Source: Streptomyces sp. B21-105
Lineage (GTDB): Bacteria > Actinomycetota > Actinomycetes > Streptomycetales > Streptomycetaceae
Direction of reading: 5' to 3'
Length of the DNA: 64,000 bases
Assembly (NCBI RefSeq): GCF_036898465.1
Contig: NZ_JARUMJ010000001.1
Coordinates: forward strand, 7,936,001-8,000,000
In this document: in pieces, positions 54,914-62,368 of the stretch
Position numbering within the stretch: position 1 is the first letter of the stretch
How the letters are laid out: every line of letters starts with the position of its first letter
Program-made: the position numbers and the translations under genes
The notes under the pieces: generated by a model
Seen by the model: only the letters and a program-made list of their open reading frames with translations
Told to the model about the DNA's origin: nothing
Databases searched by the model: none

Positions 54914-55196
54914 GCAGTCGCGCAGTTCTGCCGACTGGTTCAGGATCTGGGCTCGGGTGGAGGTGAAGCGGGTGTGGGTCTCGCCGCCGCGGGCTCCGGG
55001 GCGGAAAGCGGCGACGCGGTGGCAGTTCTGGAAGGCCAGGGTGATGTCGAAGTGGCGTTCCAGGCTGCCGCGGATGGCGTCGCTGGCGAGGGCGCGCAGC
55101 GGCTGGCCGCGCTCCTGCTCGGAGGCCGGCGGGGTCTGGTTGTCGGCGAACTCGCTGATGTAGCAGTGGAGTTGGGTGGAGAGGTCGGAGACGAGT
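54914..55196 (-). pseudogene. Truncated copy of the 130-residue protein gene at 60219
   Basis: Codes LVSDLSTQLHCYISEFADNQ through to NQSAELRDC and stop, nearly identical in DNA to 60219-60510. The first 35 codons are missing, cut at about 55196 next to the toxin-operon promoter. It is a partial segmental duplication. Confidence 0.7.
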
Positions 55197-55252
55197 CCAC
55201 AACCCCGTTGTTAAGGTGGCCCCGCGAAGTCAGTGATCGAAACGGGGCGACG

Positions 55253-55738
55253 ATGACATTCGACGATGAATGGGCGCAACTGGTCTCGCAGGCGAGGCAG
55301 AGGCAGAGCACGGGGATGCGGCTCGACCAACTGGAGCCGGGGTCGGGCGGGACGGGTGGCGAGGCCGGCTTGGACCTGGTCGTGAAGCAGGACGATCTCG
55401 GGGCGGTCGGCCATGAGGCTTTCCTGCTGCATGGCGAGTTGCACAAGAGGGCCGACATCGTCAGCGCGGGTGCCGACAAGAACGGGGAAGGCTCGACGGC
55501 AAGGGCTGCCCGGGAGTGCTCTGACCGCAACCTGACCATGGGCGGTGAACTGTATACGACTCTGTCGGTGTGGGACTCCCAGGTCAAGACCGTCCTGCAG
55601 ATGTGTGCCCACATCTCCAATCATCTGGACTTCTCGAAGAAGCTGCACGCCAACGATGATGCGGCGATCGCGGCCTCCTTGCGGGGTCGGGACGGGACCG
55701 CCATGCCGGTCTCCGAGATCTCCAAGTACGTGCGCTGA
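55253..55738 (+). CDS. Small helical protein, probable partner in a WXG100-like secreted system
   Basis: A 161-residue protein with helical segments (FDDEWAQLVSQARQRQSTGM, AFLLHGELHKRADIVSAG, LYTTLSVWDSQVKTVLQMCA). It has a single central VWD and no signal peptide. It is 11 bases upstream of the split gene and shares its direction, so the two form an operon. I infer a type VII-like chaperone or exported partner; no family is certain. ATG 55253 follows GGGGCGA. Confidence 0.5.
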   Translation: MTFDDEWAQLVSQARQRQSTGMRLDQLEPGSGGTGGEAGLDLVVKQDDLGAVGHEAFLLHGELHKRADIVSAGADKNGEGSTARAARECSDRNLTMGGELYTTLSVWDSQVKTVLQMCAHISNHLDFSKKLHANDDAAIAASLRGRDGTAMPVSEISKYVR

Positions 55739-55749
55739 CGGGAGACTCG

Positions 55750-56632
55750 ATGAGTGCTTTCGCCTACTCCGATCTGCTGGCGCTGGACCTCGGTCGACTG
55801 GGCACGGCCGTTACCGACTGGGGGACGATGGCCGGACGGCTGGCCGACCTCCAGACCGATGTCAGGGACGGGCTGCTGAAGAAGTCTGAGGCAGCCCGCT
55901 GGCAAGGCGTCAACGCCACCGTCACCAAGAATTTCGTCCGCAGCGCGGCCAAGGAGTTCGCAGATCTCCAGAGGGAGGCGCAGAGCATCCACAGTGTGCT
56001 CGCCGACGCGCACACCGAACTCGTGCAGATCCAGAAGAGAGCTGCGGCCCTGACCGATGAGGCTCGCAGAGGTGATCCGAACCGAACTCCTGATCCCGAC
56101 CATGGCCTGCTGGTGACGGACGGTGCGAACGGGACGGTGAAGGTCATCGAGTCGGTGTGCGACGTCAACGGCACCTCGCAGCGCACCAAGGACAGGATGC
56201 AGTGGTACGCAGACACCCTCACCGGTCTCGTAGCTCATGCTGCCGAGATAGATGCCGCAGTCATCCGGGCGCTGAGGAAATCCCACGGCGGGGACCCGCA
56301 CAACGCCGGCCACGCCACGTACACCTCGCTCGACGAGGACCAGCTGCCCCGTGCGATGAGTCTCGCCTCGTTGGGGGACGGCGCGAACGACGAACAGCGG
56401 GCAGAGCTGCGGCGATTGTGGCAGTCACTGAGCCCGGAGGCGCGCGCCGACCTCTGGAAGGAGCACAAGGACGACCTTCTTGCAGCCGGGGTGTTCCGTC
56501 CAACCGTCAAGCAGATCGCGCCGGACAGGGGGTCGGGACCGCACGGATCGGAGGAACCCGGATTCACCGAGTACCTGACCAAGGACAAGATGAGGATGCT
56601 GGCCTCGGGCTCCGACTGGGAGGGTATGAACG
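55750..56632 (+). pseudogene. First part of a split WXG-like secreted protein gene
   Basis: Codes 294 residues: MSAFAYSDLLALDLGRLGTA, VTDWGTMAGRLADL, a long helical hairpin, then RKSHGGDPHNAGHATYTSLD and LRRLWQSLSPEARADLWKEH. The layout (helical N-terminal domain, then a conserved middle) is that of large actinobacterial secreted or toxin-like proteins. The frame is broken at WEGMN by the element at 56633. It rejoins at 58635 with the 9-bp repeat GTATGAACG counted once, giving 493 residues. Confidence 0.85.
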
Positions 56633-56641
56633 GAGCCATTG

Positions 56642-57256
56642 TCAAGAGTTGTGGATCGAGTCGTTCGCATCGGTGGTGCTGTCGCTGGGGTTGAGGAGGT
56701 AGGAGCCCCTCGCGACGCCTTGCAGGATGCTGTCGGCGGTTGCCTCAGCGGTCAGGGTGGTGGAATCCAGGACGTGGGCCTCATAGATACCCAGGTTGCG
56801 GAACTGGCCGTGCAGTGAGCGAATCGGCTCGGGGTCGGTCAGAGCGTCGTCGGCCCGGCTCGTTGCCCGTTCCAGTGTGGTGTGTTGGTCCGGCCGAAGG
56901 ATGACGTAGCTCAGCGGCAGGGCCCGCTCCCGTGCCGTCACGCGGAAGAGGTCGATGAACCAGGGCCCGACGATGCCGTCGCAGATCACGTGGTATCCGC
57001 CGTCGGCGTAGCCGAACGCTGCTGAGACCAGTACCTGCAGGACTACTTGGTTCTGCTCGTGTGCTTCGGGCAGGTAAGGCGCGATCCAGCCCTGCTTGAT
57101 ATAGCGCCAAAAATCGTCGCTGTGCAGGTGGACGCTGGGAGTCAGGTGATCTGCCAGCAGTTGCGCCACGGTGCTCTTGCCTGCTCCGGGCGGCCCGGTC
57201 AGGACAATTACCTGACCGTGGTCAGGGGACGTCCGAGACAGGGGCGGCGGGTTCAT
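56642..57256 (-). CDS. P-loop kinase / AAA-type ATPase, passenger gene of the IS256 element
   Basis: A 204-residue protein with Walker A GPPGAGKSTVAQLLADHL, LHSDDFWRYIKQGWIAPYLP, ICDGIVGPWFIDLF and LSYVILRPDQHTTLERATSR. It belongs to the AAA_33/zeta-toxin-like small kinases that are frequent in Streptomyces genomes; the substrate is unknown. The ATG overlaps the transposase stop (ATGA, 57253-57256), so translation is coupled, and the stop lies just inside the element end. It may be a captured host gene. Confidence 0.8.
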   Translation of the reverse strand: MNPPPLSRTSPDHGQVIVLTGPPGAGKSTVAQLLADHLTPSVHLHSDDFWRYIKQGWIAPYLPEAHEQNQVVLQVLVSAAFGYADGGYHVICDGIVGPWFIDLFRVTARERALPLSYVILRPDQHTTLERATSRADDALTDPEPIRSLHGQFRNLGIYEAHVLDSTTLTAEATADSILQGVARGSYLLNPSDSTTDANDSIHNS

Positions 57257-58503
57257 GCCGCCACCGTGCCACGTTCGACCAGCACACCGCTTTCGAATTT
57301 GGCTCCCGCACGGACAAGGGGCACCAGGTGGGCGCCGGTGATCGCGCGCCAGCGGGCCTGGGCGGACTCTACGAGCTTGAACACCATCGCGAGTGCGGCG
57401 GCGGGGCTGCCGGCCCCGCGGGTGACCTTGGTGCGGAGCTTGACCGTGGAGAATGTCGACTCGATGGGGTTCGTGGTCCGCAGGTGGATCCAGTGCTCGG
57501 CAGGGAAGTCGTAGAACGTCAGCAGTTCCTCCCGGTCGTCGGTGATCTTCGCGACGGCCTTGGGCCATTTGGTGCCGTAGGTGCGGGCGAACGCATCGAT
57601 CGCTTTCTCGGCGTGGGCGCGGTCCTCGGCGTTGTAGATCTCCTGCATCGCCTTCGTCGCGCCCGGCTGTGCGGATTTCGGCAGGCAGTTCGTGACATTG
57701 CGGGCCTTGTGAACCCAGCACCGCTGATGGCGGGCGGCCGGAAAGACCTCGGCCAGCGCCTTCCACAGGCCCATCGCGCCATCACCGACCACCAGCTCAG
57801 GGTCGCGCATGCCACGCCTGCGGCAGTCGCGCAGCAGGTCCGCCCACGACTCGGTCGACTCACGCAGGCCCTCCGCCAGCGCGATCAGTTCCTTGGTGCC
57901 GTCCAGGCGGACGCCGAGCAGGACCAGCACACACGAGTGCGTCTGCCCGAGCCTCACCTTGGGGTGCACGCCGTCGGCCCACACGTAGACGAAGTCGCGG
58001 TCTGACAGGTCCCTGGCCTGGAAGGCGGCATGGTCATCGCCCCACTGCCGCGTCAGCCGGGTCACCGTGGCTGGCGAGAGCCCGGCGGCCGATCCGAGGA
58101 ACTGCTCCAGCGCGGGCACGAAGTCCCCGGACGACAGTCCGTGCAGGTAGAGCAGGGGTAGGACCTCGGAGATCTTCGGCGACTTGCGGCACCACGGCGG
58201 CAGGATCTTGGAGGAGAACCGCTTGCGTTCGCCGGTGGCCTCGTCCACGCGGCGGTCGTTCACCCGCGGTGCCCGCACCTCGACCGGGCCGGCGGCGGTG
58301 ACGACGGTCCTGGGCCGGTGATGACCGTTGCGGACCACCAGCCGTCGGCCTGCCTCATCGGTCTCGGCAGCCAACTCGGCTATGTACTGGTTGACTTCTG
58401 CCTCCAGTGCCGCGGCGAGCATCCGCCGGGCGCCCTCACGGACGATCTCGTCGATCAGGGAACCGGACTGGGTGGAGCCATCCTCGGTGACTACGCTGAG
58501 CAC
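57253..58503 (-). CDS. IS256-family (mutator type) transposase, intact
   Basis: A 416-residue transposase: EGARRMLAAALEAEVNQYIA, GHHRPRTVVTAAGPVEVRAP, VWADGVHPKVRLGQTHSCVL (first Asp), LVVGDGAMGLWKALAEVFPA (second Asp), QRCWVHKARNV and TTNPIESTFSTVKLRTKVTR (Glu). All catalytic residues are present. It is a different lineage from the truncated IS256 copy at 43-46 kb. GTG 58503. Confidence 0.92.
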   Translation of the reverse strand: MLSVVTEDGSTQSGSLIDEIVREGARRMLAAALEAEVNQYIAELAAETDEAGRRLVVRNGHHRPRTVVTAAGPVEVRAPRVNDRRVDEATGERKRFSSKILPPWCRKSPKISEVLPLLYLHGLSSGDFVPALEQFLGSAAGLSPATVTRLTRQWGDDHAAFQARDLSDRDFVYVWADGVHPKVRLGQTHSCVLVLLGVRLDGTKELIALAEGLRESTESWADLLRDCRRRGMRDPELVVGDGAMGLWKALAEVFPAARHQRCWVHKARNVTNCLPKSAQPGATKAMQEIYNAEDRAHAEKAIDAFARTYGTKWPKAVAKITDDREELLTFYDFPAEHWIHLRTTNPIESTFSTVKLRTKVTRGAGSPAAALAMVFKLVESAQARWRAITGAHLVPLVRAGAKFESGVLVERGTVAA

Positions 58504-58634
58504 GGACGTACCTTCCCGACCCGCGCGCCAACGCGGGCCTACTCGGTGACCATCACAGGATCATTCGGGAAGGTACGCCCTCCGCGTTCCACCCGGGACT
58601 GATCCACAGGTATCGAGCATTGCTCGTATGAACG

Positions 58635-59233
58635 ACGCCTCCCGGCACATGCAGCACTACCTGGAGAACACAGGGGAGCCGCTGGATCTGCCAGTGGACA
58701 AGATGATGCACGATGACGAGGGCCTGCGTATCCACGCCGAGGAGGCGATCCGCGGGAAGCAGGACGCCTGGCGGGCACAGGCGCTGGAGGAGTTCCGGCG
58801 CAACGGAGGGGAGCCCGTCGCCCTGCCGGTGGAGACCAACAACAGCGACTACAGCTTCCCCCAGGGCACCCAGGACAACTGGTTCTACGCGGTCGGCTCC
58901 ACTCGCACGAACGTCACCGGCGTGGTGACCGTCGTGCCGGGTGCCGACGGAGAGCCGAAAGTGGGTCTGGACTACCAGGTCAACGCCTGGGACCGGTACA
59001 ACTGGGACCAGGGCAAGGGCGTCACGATCGGCCCGCTCAGCATTCCCGACGGTCAGCCGGCCCGGTTGCACGCCACCGGTCTCGCCCAGGAATTCGACAT
59101 GCGGGGCAGCAGTTCCGTGAAGCACTACGATCTCGGTTCCGCGACGCCGAACGGCGATCCGCTGCCCGCGCCGGACGATCCGGGTCGTGACGGCAGTAGG
59201 CAGGACCCGGGCAGGGAGAGGACAAAGCGTTGA
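58635..59233 (+). pseudogene. Second part of the split WXG-like secreted protein gene
   Basis: Continues the gene of 55750 with DASRHMQHYLENTGEPLDLP, YAVGSTRTNVTGVVTVVPGA, YQVNAWDRYNWDQGKGVTIG and GSSSVKHYDLGSATPNGDPL to TGA 59231. An ATG within the target repeat (58628) could start this half alone. Its stop overlaps the next gene's TTG. A short identical piece of it lies at 26495. Confidence 0.85.
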
Positions 59234-59835
59234 ACCGCGTGGCCGCGGCAGTTCCGGCGCCGGGAAGGAGGCCCCGGCGGACGGGTGTGCGCAGGACGGT
59301 TCTCGTTCTCGCCCTGGCGTTGACCGTCGTGGCCGGGGTGGTCGTCACCCTGGCGCTGGTCGGTGACGGCGCTGTGTCCCGGGCGGCCGGCAAGGAGAAG
59401 GACTGCTGCTGGGAGAAGGGCGTCACGCCAGCCGCACTGGCCGGCCGGATCGGTCTCGGGATCCCCGAAGAGGCAACGGACCTGAGGGCCGCGGTGAAGG
59501 CCAACTCCCGTCACACCACCGGGATTGTGGCCTTCACGCTGCCCGAGGACGTCGCGGCCGGCTATCTCTCCCGCATGGTGCCCGAAGACACCGAGCTGAT
59601 CGCCAACATCGCTCCGAAGCCCGACGCGTACAAGGGCGACGCTCCGTTCACGCACCTGGGGCTGACAGAGCCGGAGACGATCACCTCGCATCTGGGGAAG
59701 ACCGAGCTGTGCCCGGAGGACACGAGCACCCCCGAGGGAAAGCATCTACGCCACTGTGTCGACCTCTATGCCCACGAGTTCGCCCCGGGCCGCACCAGGA
59801 TCTACGTCAGGTCGACCGGCGTGGGCAGCGGCTGA
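59230..59835 (+). CDS. Membrane-anchored protein of the secreted-protein operon
   Basis: A 201-residue protein: basic N terminus, one TM helix (VLVLALALTVVAGVVVTLAL), a CC pair (KDCCWEKGVTPAALAGRI) and a C-terminal domain with two further Cys. The TTG start overlaps the upstream stop (TTGA). Proteins like this usually follow the large WXG-like gene and may serve as immunity or anchoring partner. Function inferred from place only. Confidence 0.6.
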   Translation: MNRVAAAVPAPGRRPRRTGVRRTVLVLALALTVVAGVVVTLALVGDGAVSRAAGKEKDCCWEKGVTPAALAGRIGLGIPEEATDLRAAVKANSRHTTGIVAFTLPEDVAAGYLSRMVPEDTELIANIAPKPDAYKGDAPFTHLGLTEPETITSHLGKTELCPEDTSTPEGKHLRHCVDLYAHEFAPGRTRIYVRSTGVGSG

Positions 59836-59913
59836 GACCCCCATGGGCACGTGCCTGCCGGCCGCGTATGTGCCGGTCCCGAGAGTCTGGGTTCTGGGCA
59901 AATTCAATACGCC

Positions 59914-60093
59914 GTGCCAGAAGCCGCCTGGCGCAAGAGCAGCTACAGCACAGGTGGCGGCGGAGAGTGCCTGGAGGTCGCTGCCGTTCCCGGAGCCGTA
60001 CTGGTCCGGGACTCCAAGCGCCCGGAAGGTGAGCGTCTGGCTGTCGGGGCCGAGGCGTGGGCGGGCTTTGTGCGGATGGCCGCAGCGCGCTGA
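59914..60093 (+). CDS. Orphan DUF397 protein
   Basis: A 59-residue DUF397 protein (AAWRKSSYSTGGGGECLEVA, VLVRDSKRPEGERLAVGAEA, WAGFVRMAAAR). No XRE partner is next to it. Its last 65 bases and the following non-coding sequence are nearly identical to those at 42740-42810, so it arose by a segmental copy. The GTG start is fixed by the family length. Confidence 0.75.
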   Translation: MPEAAWRKSSYSTGGGGECLEVAAVPGAVLVRDSKRPEGERLAVGAEAWAGFVRMAAAR

Positions 60094-60218
60094 ACTGAGC
60101 GAGAACTGACGACGGGGCCCGGTGCGTGCAGTGGAGCACCGATAGCAGGGGCCGCCGGACAGTGACGAAACGGCCCTCATCGTGATCGCGGTGAGGGCCG
60201 TTGCCTTGCTGCCAGGTG

Positions 60219-60611
60219 TCAGCAGTCGCGCAGTTCTGCCGACTGGTTCAGGATCTGGGCTCGGGTGGAGGTGAAGCGGGTGTGGGTCTCGCCGCCGCGG
60301 GCTCCGGGGCGGAAGGCCGCGACGCGGTGGCAGTTCTGGAAGGCCAGGGCGATGTCGAAGTGGCGTTCCAGGCTGCCGCGGATGGCGTCGCTGGCGAGGG
60401 CGCGCAGGAGCTGGCCCCGCTCCTGCTCGGAGGCGGGCGGGGTCTGGTTGTCTGCGAACTCGGTGATCCCGGCGTGGAGTCGGGTGGAGAGGTCGGAGAC
60501 GAGGTTGTAGGCGTAGGGGAGGGAGGTGCGGATCGTGTCCACGAAGTCCTCCTCGCGGATGGCACCGGCTTCGGCTTCGGCGAGGAGCTCGGGGGAGACG
60601 TCGAGAGACAT
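60219..60611 (-). CDS. Conserved 130-residue actinobacterial protein, partner of a MinD-like ATPase
   Basis: A 130-residue helical protein: MSLDVSPELLAEAEAGAIRE, FADNQTPPASEQERGQLLRA, ALASDAIRGSLERHFDIALA and a Cys-containing end (FQNCHRVAAF, ELRDC). I recognise it as a family found next to P-loop ATPases in Streptomyces, of unknown function. It is 39 bases downstream of the ATPase gene and probably in its operon. A truncated copy is at 54914. Confidence 0.7.
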   Translation of the reverse strand: MSLDVSPELLAEAEAGAIREEDFVDTIRTSLPYAYNLVSDLSTRLHAGITEFADNQTPPASEQERGQLLRALASDAIRGSLERHFDIALAFQNCHRVAAFRPGARGGETHTRFTSTRAQILNQSAELRDC

Positions 60612-60649
60612 GGGGGTCCTGTTCCTTTGGGGGGCAGCGGTGGGGGTGG

Positions 60650-61606
60650 TCAGAGGTGAGGCGTCAGGGGTGGCGTGAAGTCCGGGTCCACCTGGGTGGC
60701 CAGGTCCTGGCCGGTCGCCTCGTTCGCCCAGGAGCGGGCGTTGCGGAGGTGGAAGTGGACGGCGTGGCGGTGGAGGGCCTGCCGGTCCTTCGTTCCGCGG
60801 GCGTCGACCGTGCTGCGCAGGACGTCCAGAGCGTGCCGGTTGTGCTCCTCCAACTCGCCCTTGGGTGCGCCGCGTTCGGCCGAGCGGACCCAGGGGGAGA
60901 GGGCGACGTGGGTGAGGAGGTCGTCGCCCACCTCCTCCTTGAGGAACAGCAGGTCGTCCTCACCGGTCACCTTGTTGCCGACGACGGCGAGGGGGATGTC
61001 GTACTCGCGGGCGTGGTCGCGGTACTGGCGGTAGACGGAGACGCCCCGGCGGGTGGGCTCGGCCACCAGGAACGTCATGTCGAAGCGGGCGAACAGGCCG
61101 GAGGCGAAGGCGTCGGCGCCCGCCGTCATGTCCATCACCAGGTACTCGCCGGGGCCGTCGAGCAGGTGGCTCAGATAGAGCTCCACCGCGCCCAGCTTGG
61201 AGTGGTAGCAGGCCACCCCCAGGTCGCTCTCGTCGAACGCGCCGGTCACCATCAGCGGCACGCCGCCCACCCGTTGCACGTGCCGGGTGTGCAGCTCGTC
61301 GTCGCCGAGCAGCCGCAGCAGCCGTGAACCGCGGCCCGGCGGGGTCGTCTTGACCATCGCCTCGCGGGAGGCGATCCGCGGATTGTCGCCGCGCAGCAGG
61401 TCCTTGATGTCGCCCACGTGCTCGGCCAGCGGCGGGGCCGTGAACGCCGGTGCGCCGGCCGTGGGGTCCAGGGCCTCGGACAGGTGCTGGTTGATGTCGC
61501 CGTCCACGGCCAGCACCGGTGCGCCGGACTCCGCCAACCGGCGGGCGAACAAGGCCGACAGGGTCGTCTTGCCGCTGCCGCCCTTCCCCACGAATGCGAC
61601 GCGCAT
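60650..61606 (-). CDS. CooC/MinD-family P-loop ATPase
   Basis: A 318-residue SIMIBI ATPase with deviant Walker A FVGKGGSGKTTLSALFARRL (signature Lys GKGGSGKT), VLAVDGDINQHLSEAL, EYLVMDMTAGADAFASGLFA (switch II) and VVGNKVTGEDDL. Among MinD relatives this form resembles CooC, which helps insert nickel into CO dehydrogenase, so a metal-related role is conceivable. ATG 61606 is preceded by GTG 61609. A Zur-like box lies 14 bases upstream, shared with the divergent transporter genes. Confidence 0.82.
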   Translation of the reverse strand: MRVAFVGKGGSGKTTLSALFARRLAESGAPVLAVDGDINQHLSEALDPTAGAPAFTAPPLAEHVGDIKDLLRGDNPRIASREAMVKTTPPGRGSRLLRLLGDDELHTRHVQRVGGVPLMVTGAFDESDLGVACYHSKLGAVELYLSHLLDGPGEYLVMDMTAGADAFASGLFARFDMTFLVAEPTRRGVSVYRQYRDHAREYDIPLAVVGNKVTGEDDLLFLKEEVGDDLLTHVALSPWVRSAERGAPKGELEEHNRHALDVLRSTVDARGTKDRQALHRHAVHFHLRNARSWANEATGQDLATQVDPDFTPPLTPHL

Positions 61607-61619
61607 CACACCGCCTTGA

Positions 61620-61634
61620 TGAAAATGAATGTCA
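61620..61634. promoter_or_regulatory. Zur-like (zinc uptake regulator) box
   Basis: TGAAAATGAATGTCA fits the Streptomyces Zur palindrome TGAAAATGATTTTCA at 13 of 15 positions as I recall it. It lies in the divergent promoter between the ATPase and the GNAT/ABC genes. Confidence 0.5.
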
Positions 61635-61695
61635 TGTGGCTAGATTTAGGGGTGCCTCATGATCTCTGTCAAATCGACGCCCGGGGGGTGATGTC

Positions 61696-62364
61696 GTGAT
61701 CACCCTCGCCCCGCTTACTGCATATGATGTGCAAGTGCGTGACTACTGCATAAGGCCTGCGGGCCCCGACGACCTGGACGGCGCCCGAGCCGTCATGCTG
61801 GACACCGTCTACCGGGACTTCGGCAGCGGTTACGTGCCCCACTGGCACCGCGACATCATCGATCCCGCCGCGGCCTACCTCGCCTCCGACCGCCACACCT
61901 TGCTGGTCGCGACCACCGTCGGGAGCGGCGGCGGCGGGCGTGGCCGCGAGGTCGTCGCCACCGCCGCCCTCGACTCCCGCGGCCCCGCGCATCCGCCGAA
62001 CCCCCGGCACGTCGCCGAGCGCTACCCCTGCGGCACCACCGCGCAGTTGCGCCGCGTCTACGTCCGCCCCGAGCACCGCCGGCGCGGACTCGCCCGCCGG
62101 ATGGTCGCCGAACTCCTCGCCTTCGCGGTCGCCGACGGCGGCTACCGCTCCGTCTATCTGCACACCGACCCCGCCGTCGAAGGAGCAGAGGCGTTCTGGC
62201 GGTCCCTCGCCACCGTCGTGCACGACGAACGGGAGGAGGCGGACGGCGGCCAGGGCGTCGTGCACTTCGACGTCCCGTTCGACGCCCTCCTCCCCGCCTA
62301 CTTCGCGCCCAGCCCCAGCCCCAGCCCCAGCCCCAGCATCCGCTCCCGCACCACAGGCCGGTAA
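61696..62364 (+). CDS. GNAT-family acetyltransferase
   Basis: A 222-residue GNAT protein: IRPAGPDDLDGARAVMLDTV at the start, then the acetyl-CoA motif LRRVYVRPEHRRRGLARRMV and YRSVYLHTDPAVEGAEAFWR. A Pro/Ser repeat (APSPSPSPSPSI) ends it. GTG 61696 has GGGGGG upstream; GTG 61735 is an alternative. It stands 4 bases before the ABC substrate-binding gene, so it is in that operon and may modify the transported metallophore or peptide. Confidence 0.83.
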   Translation: MITLAPLTAYDVQVRDYCIRPAGPDDLDGARAVMLDTVYRDFGSGYVPHWHRDIIDPAAAYLASDRHTLLVATTVGSGGGGRGREVVATAALDSRGPAHPPNPRHVAERYPCGTTAQLRRVYVRPEHRRRGLARRMVAELLAFAVADGGYRSVYLHTDPAVEGAEAFWRSLATVVHDEREEADGGQGVVHFDVPFDALLPAYFAPSPSPSPSPSIRSRTTGR

Positions 62365-62368
62365 CCCC

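Larger units (their letters stand above)
56633..58625 (-). mobile_element. IS256-type element (1993 bp) with a passenger kinase gene
   Basis: Ends GAGCCATTGTCAAGAGTTGT and (minus strand) GAGCAATGCTCGATACCTGT match at about 18 of 25 bases when extended through TGTGGATC. The 9-bp target duplication GTATGAACG lies at 56624-56632 and 58626-58634. Removal restores the host gene. Length is about 600 bp more than usual IS256 elements, filled by the kinase gene. Confidence 0.88.
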
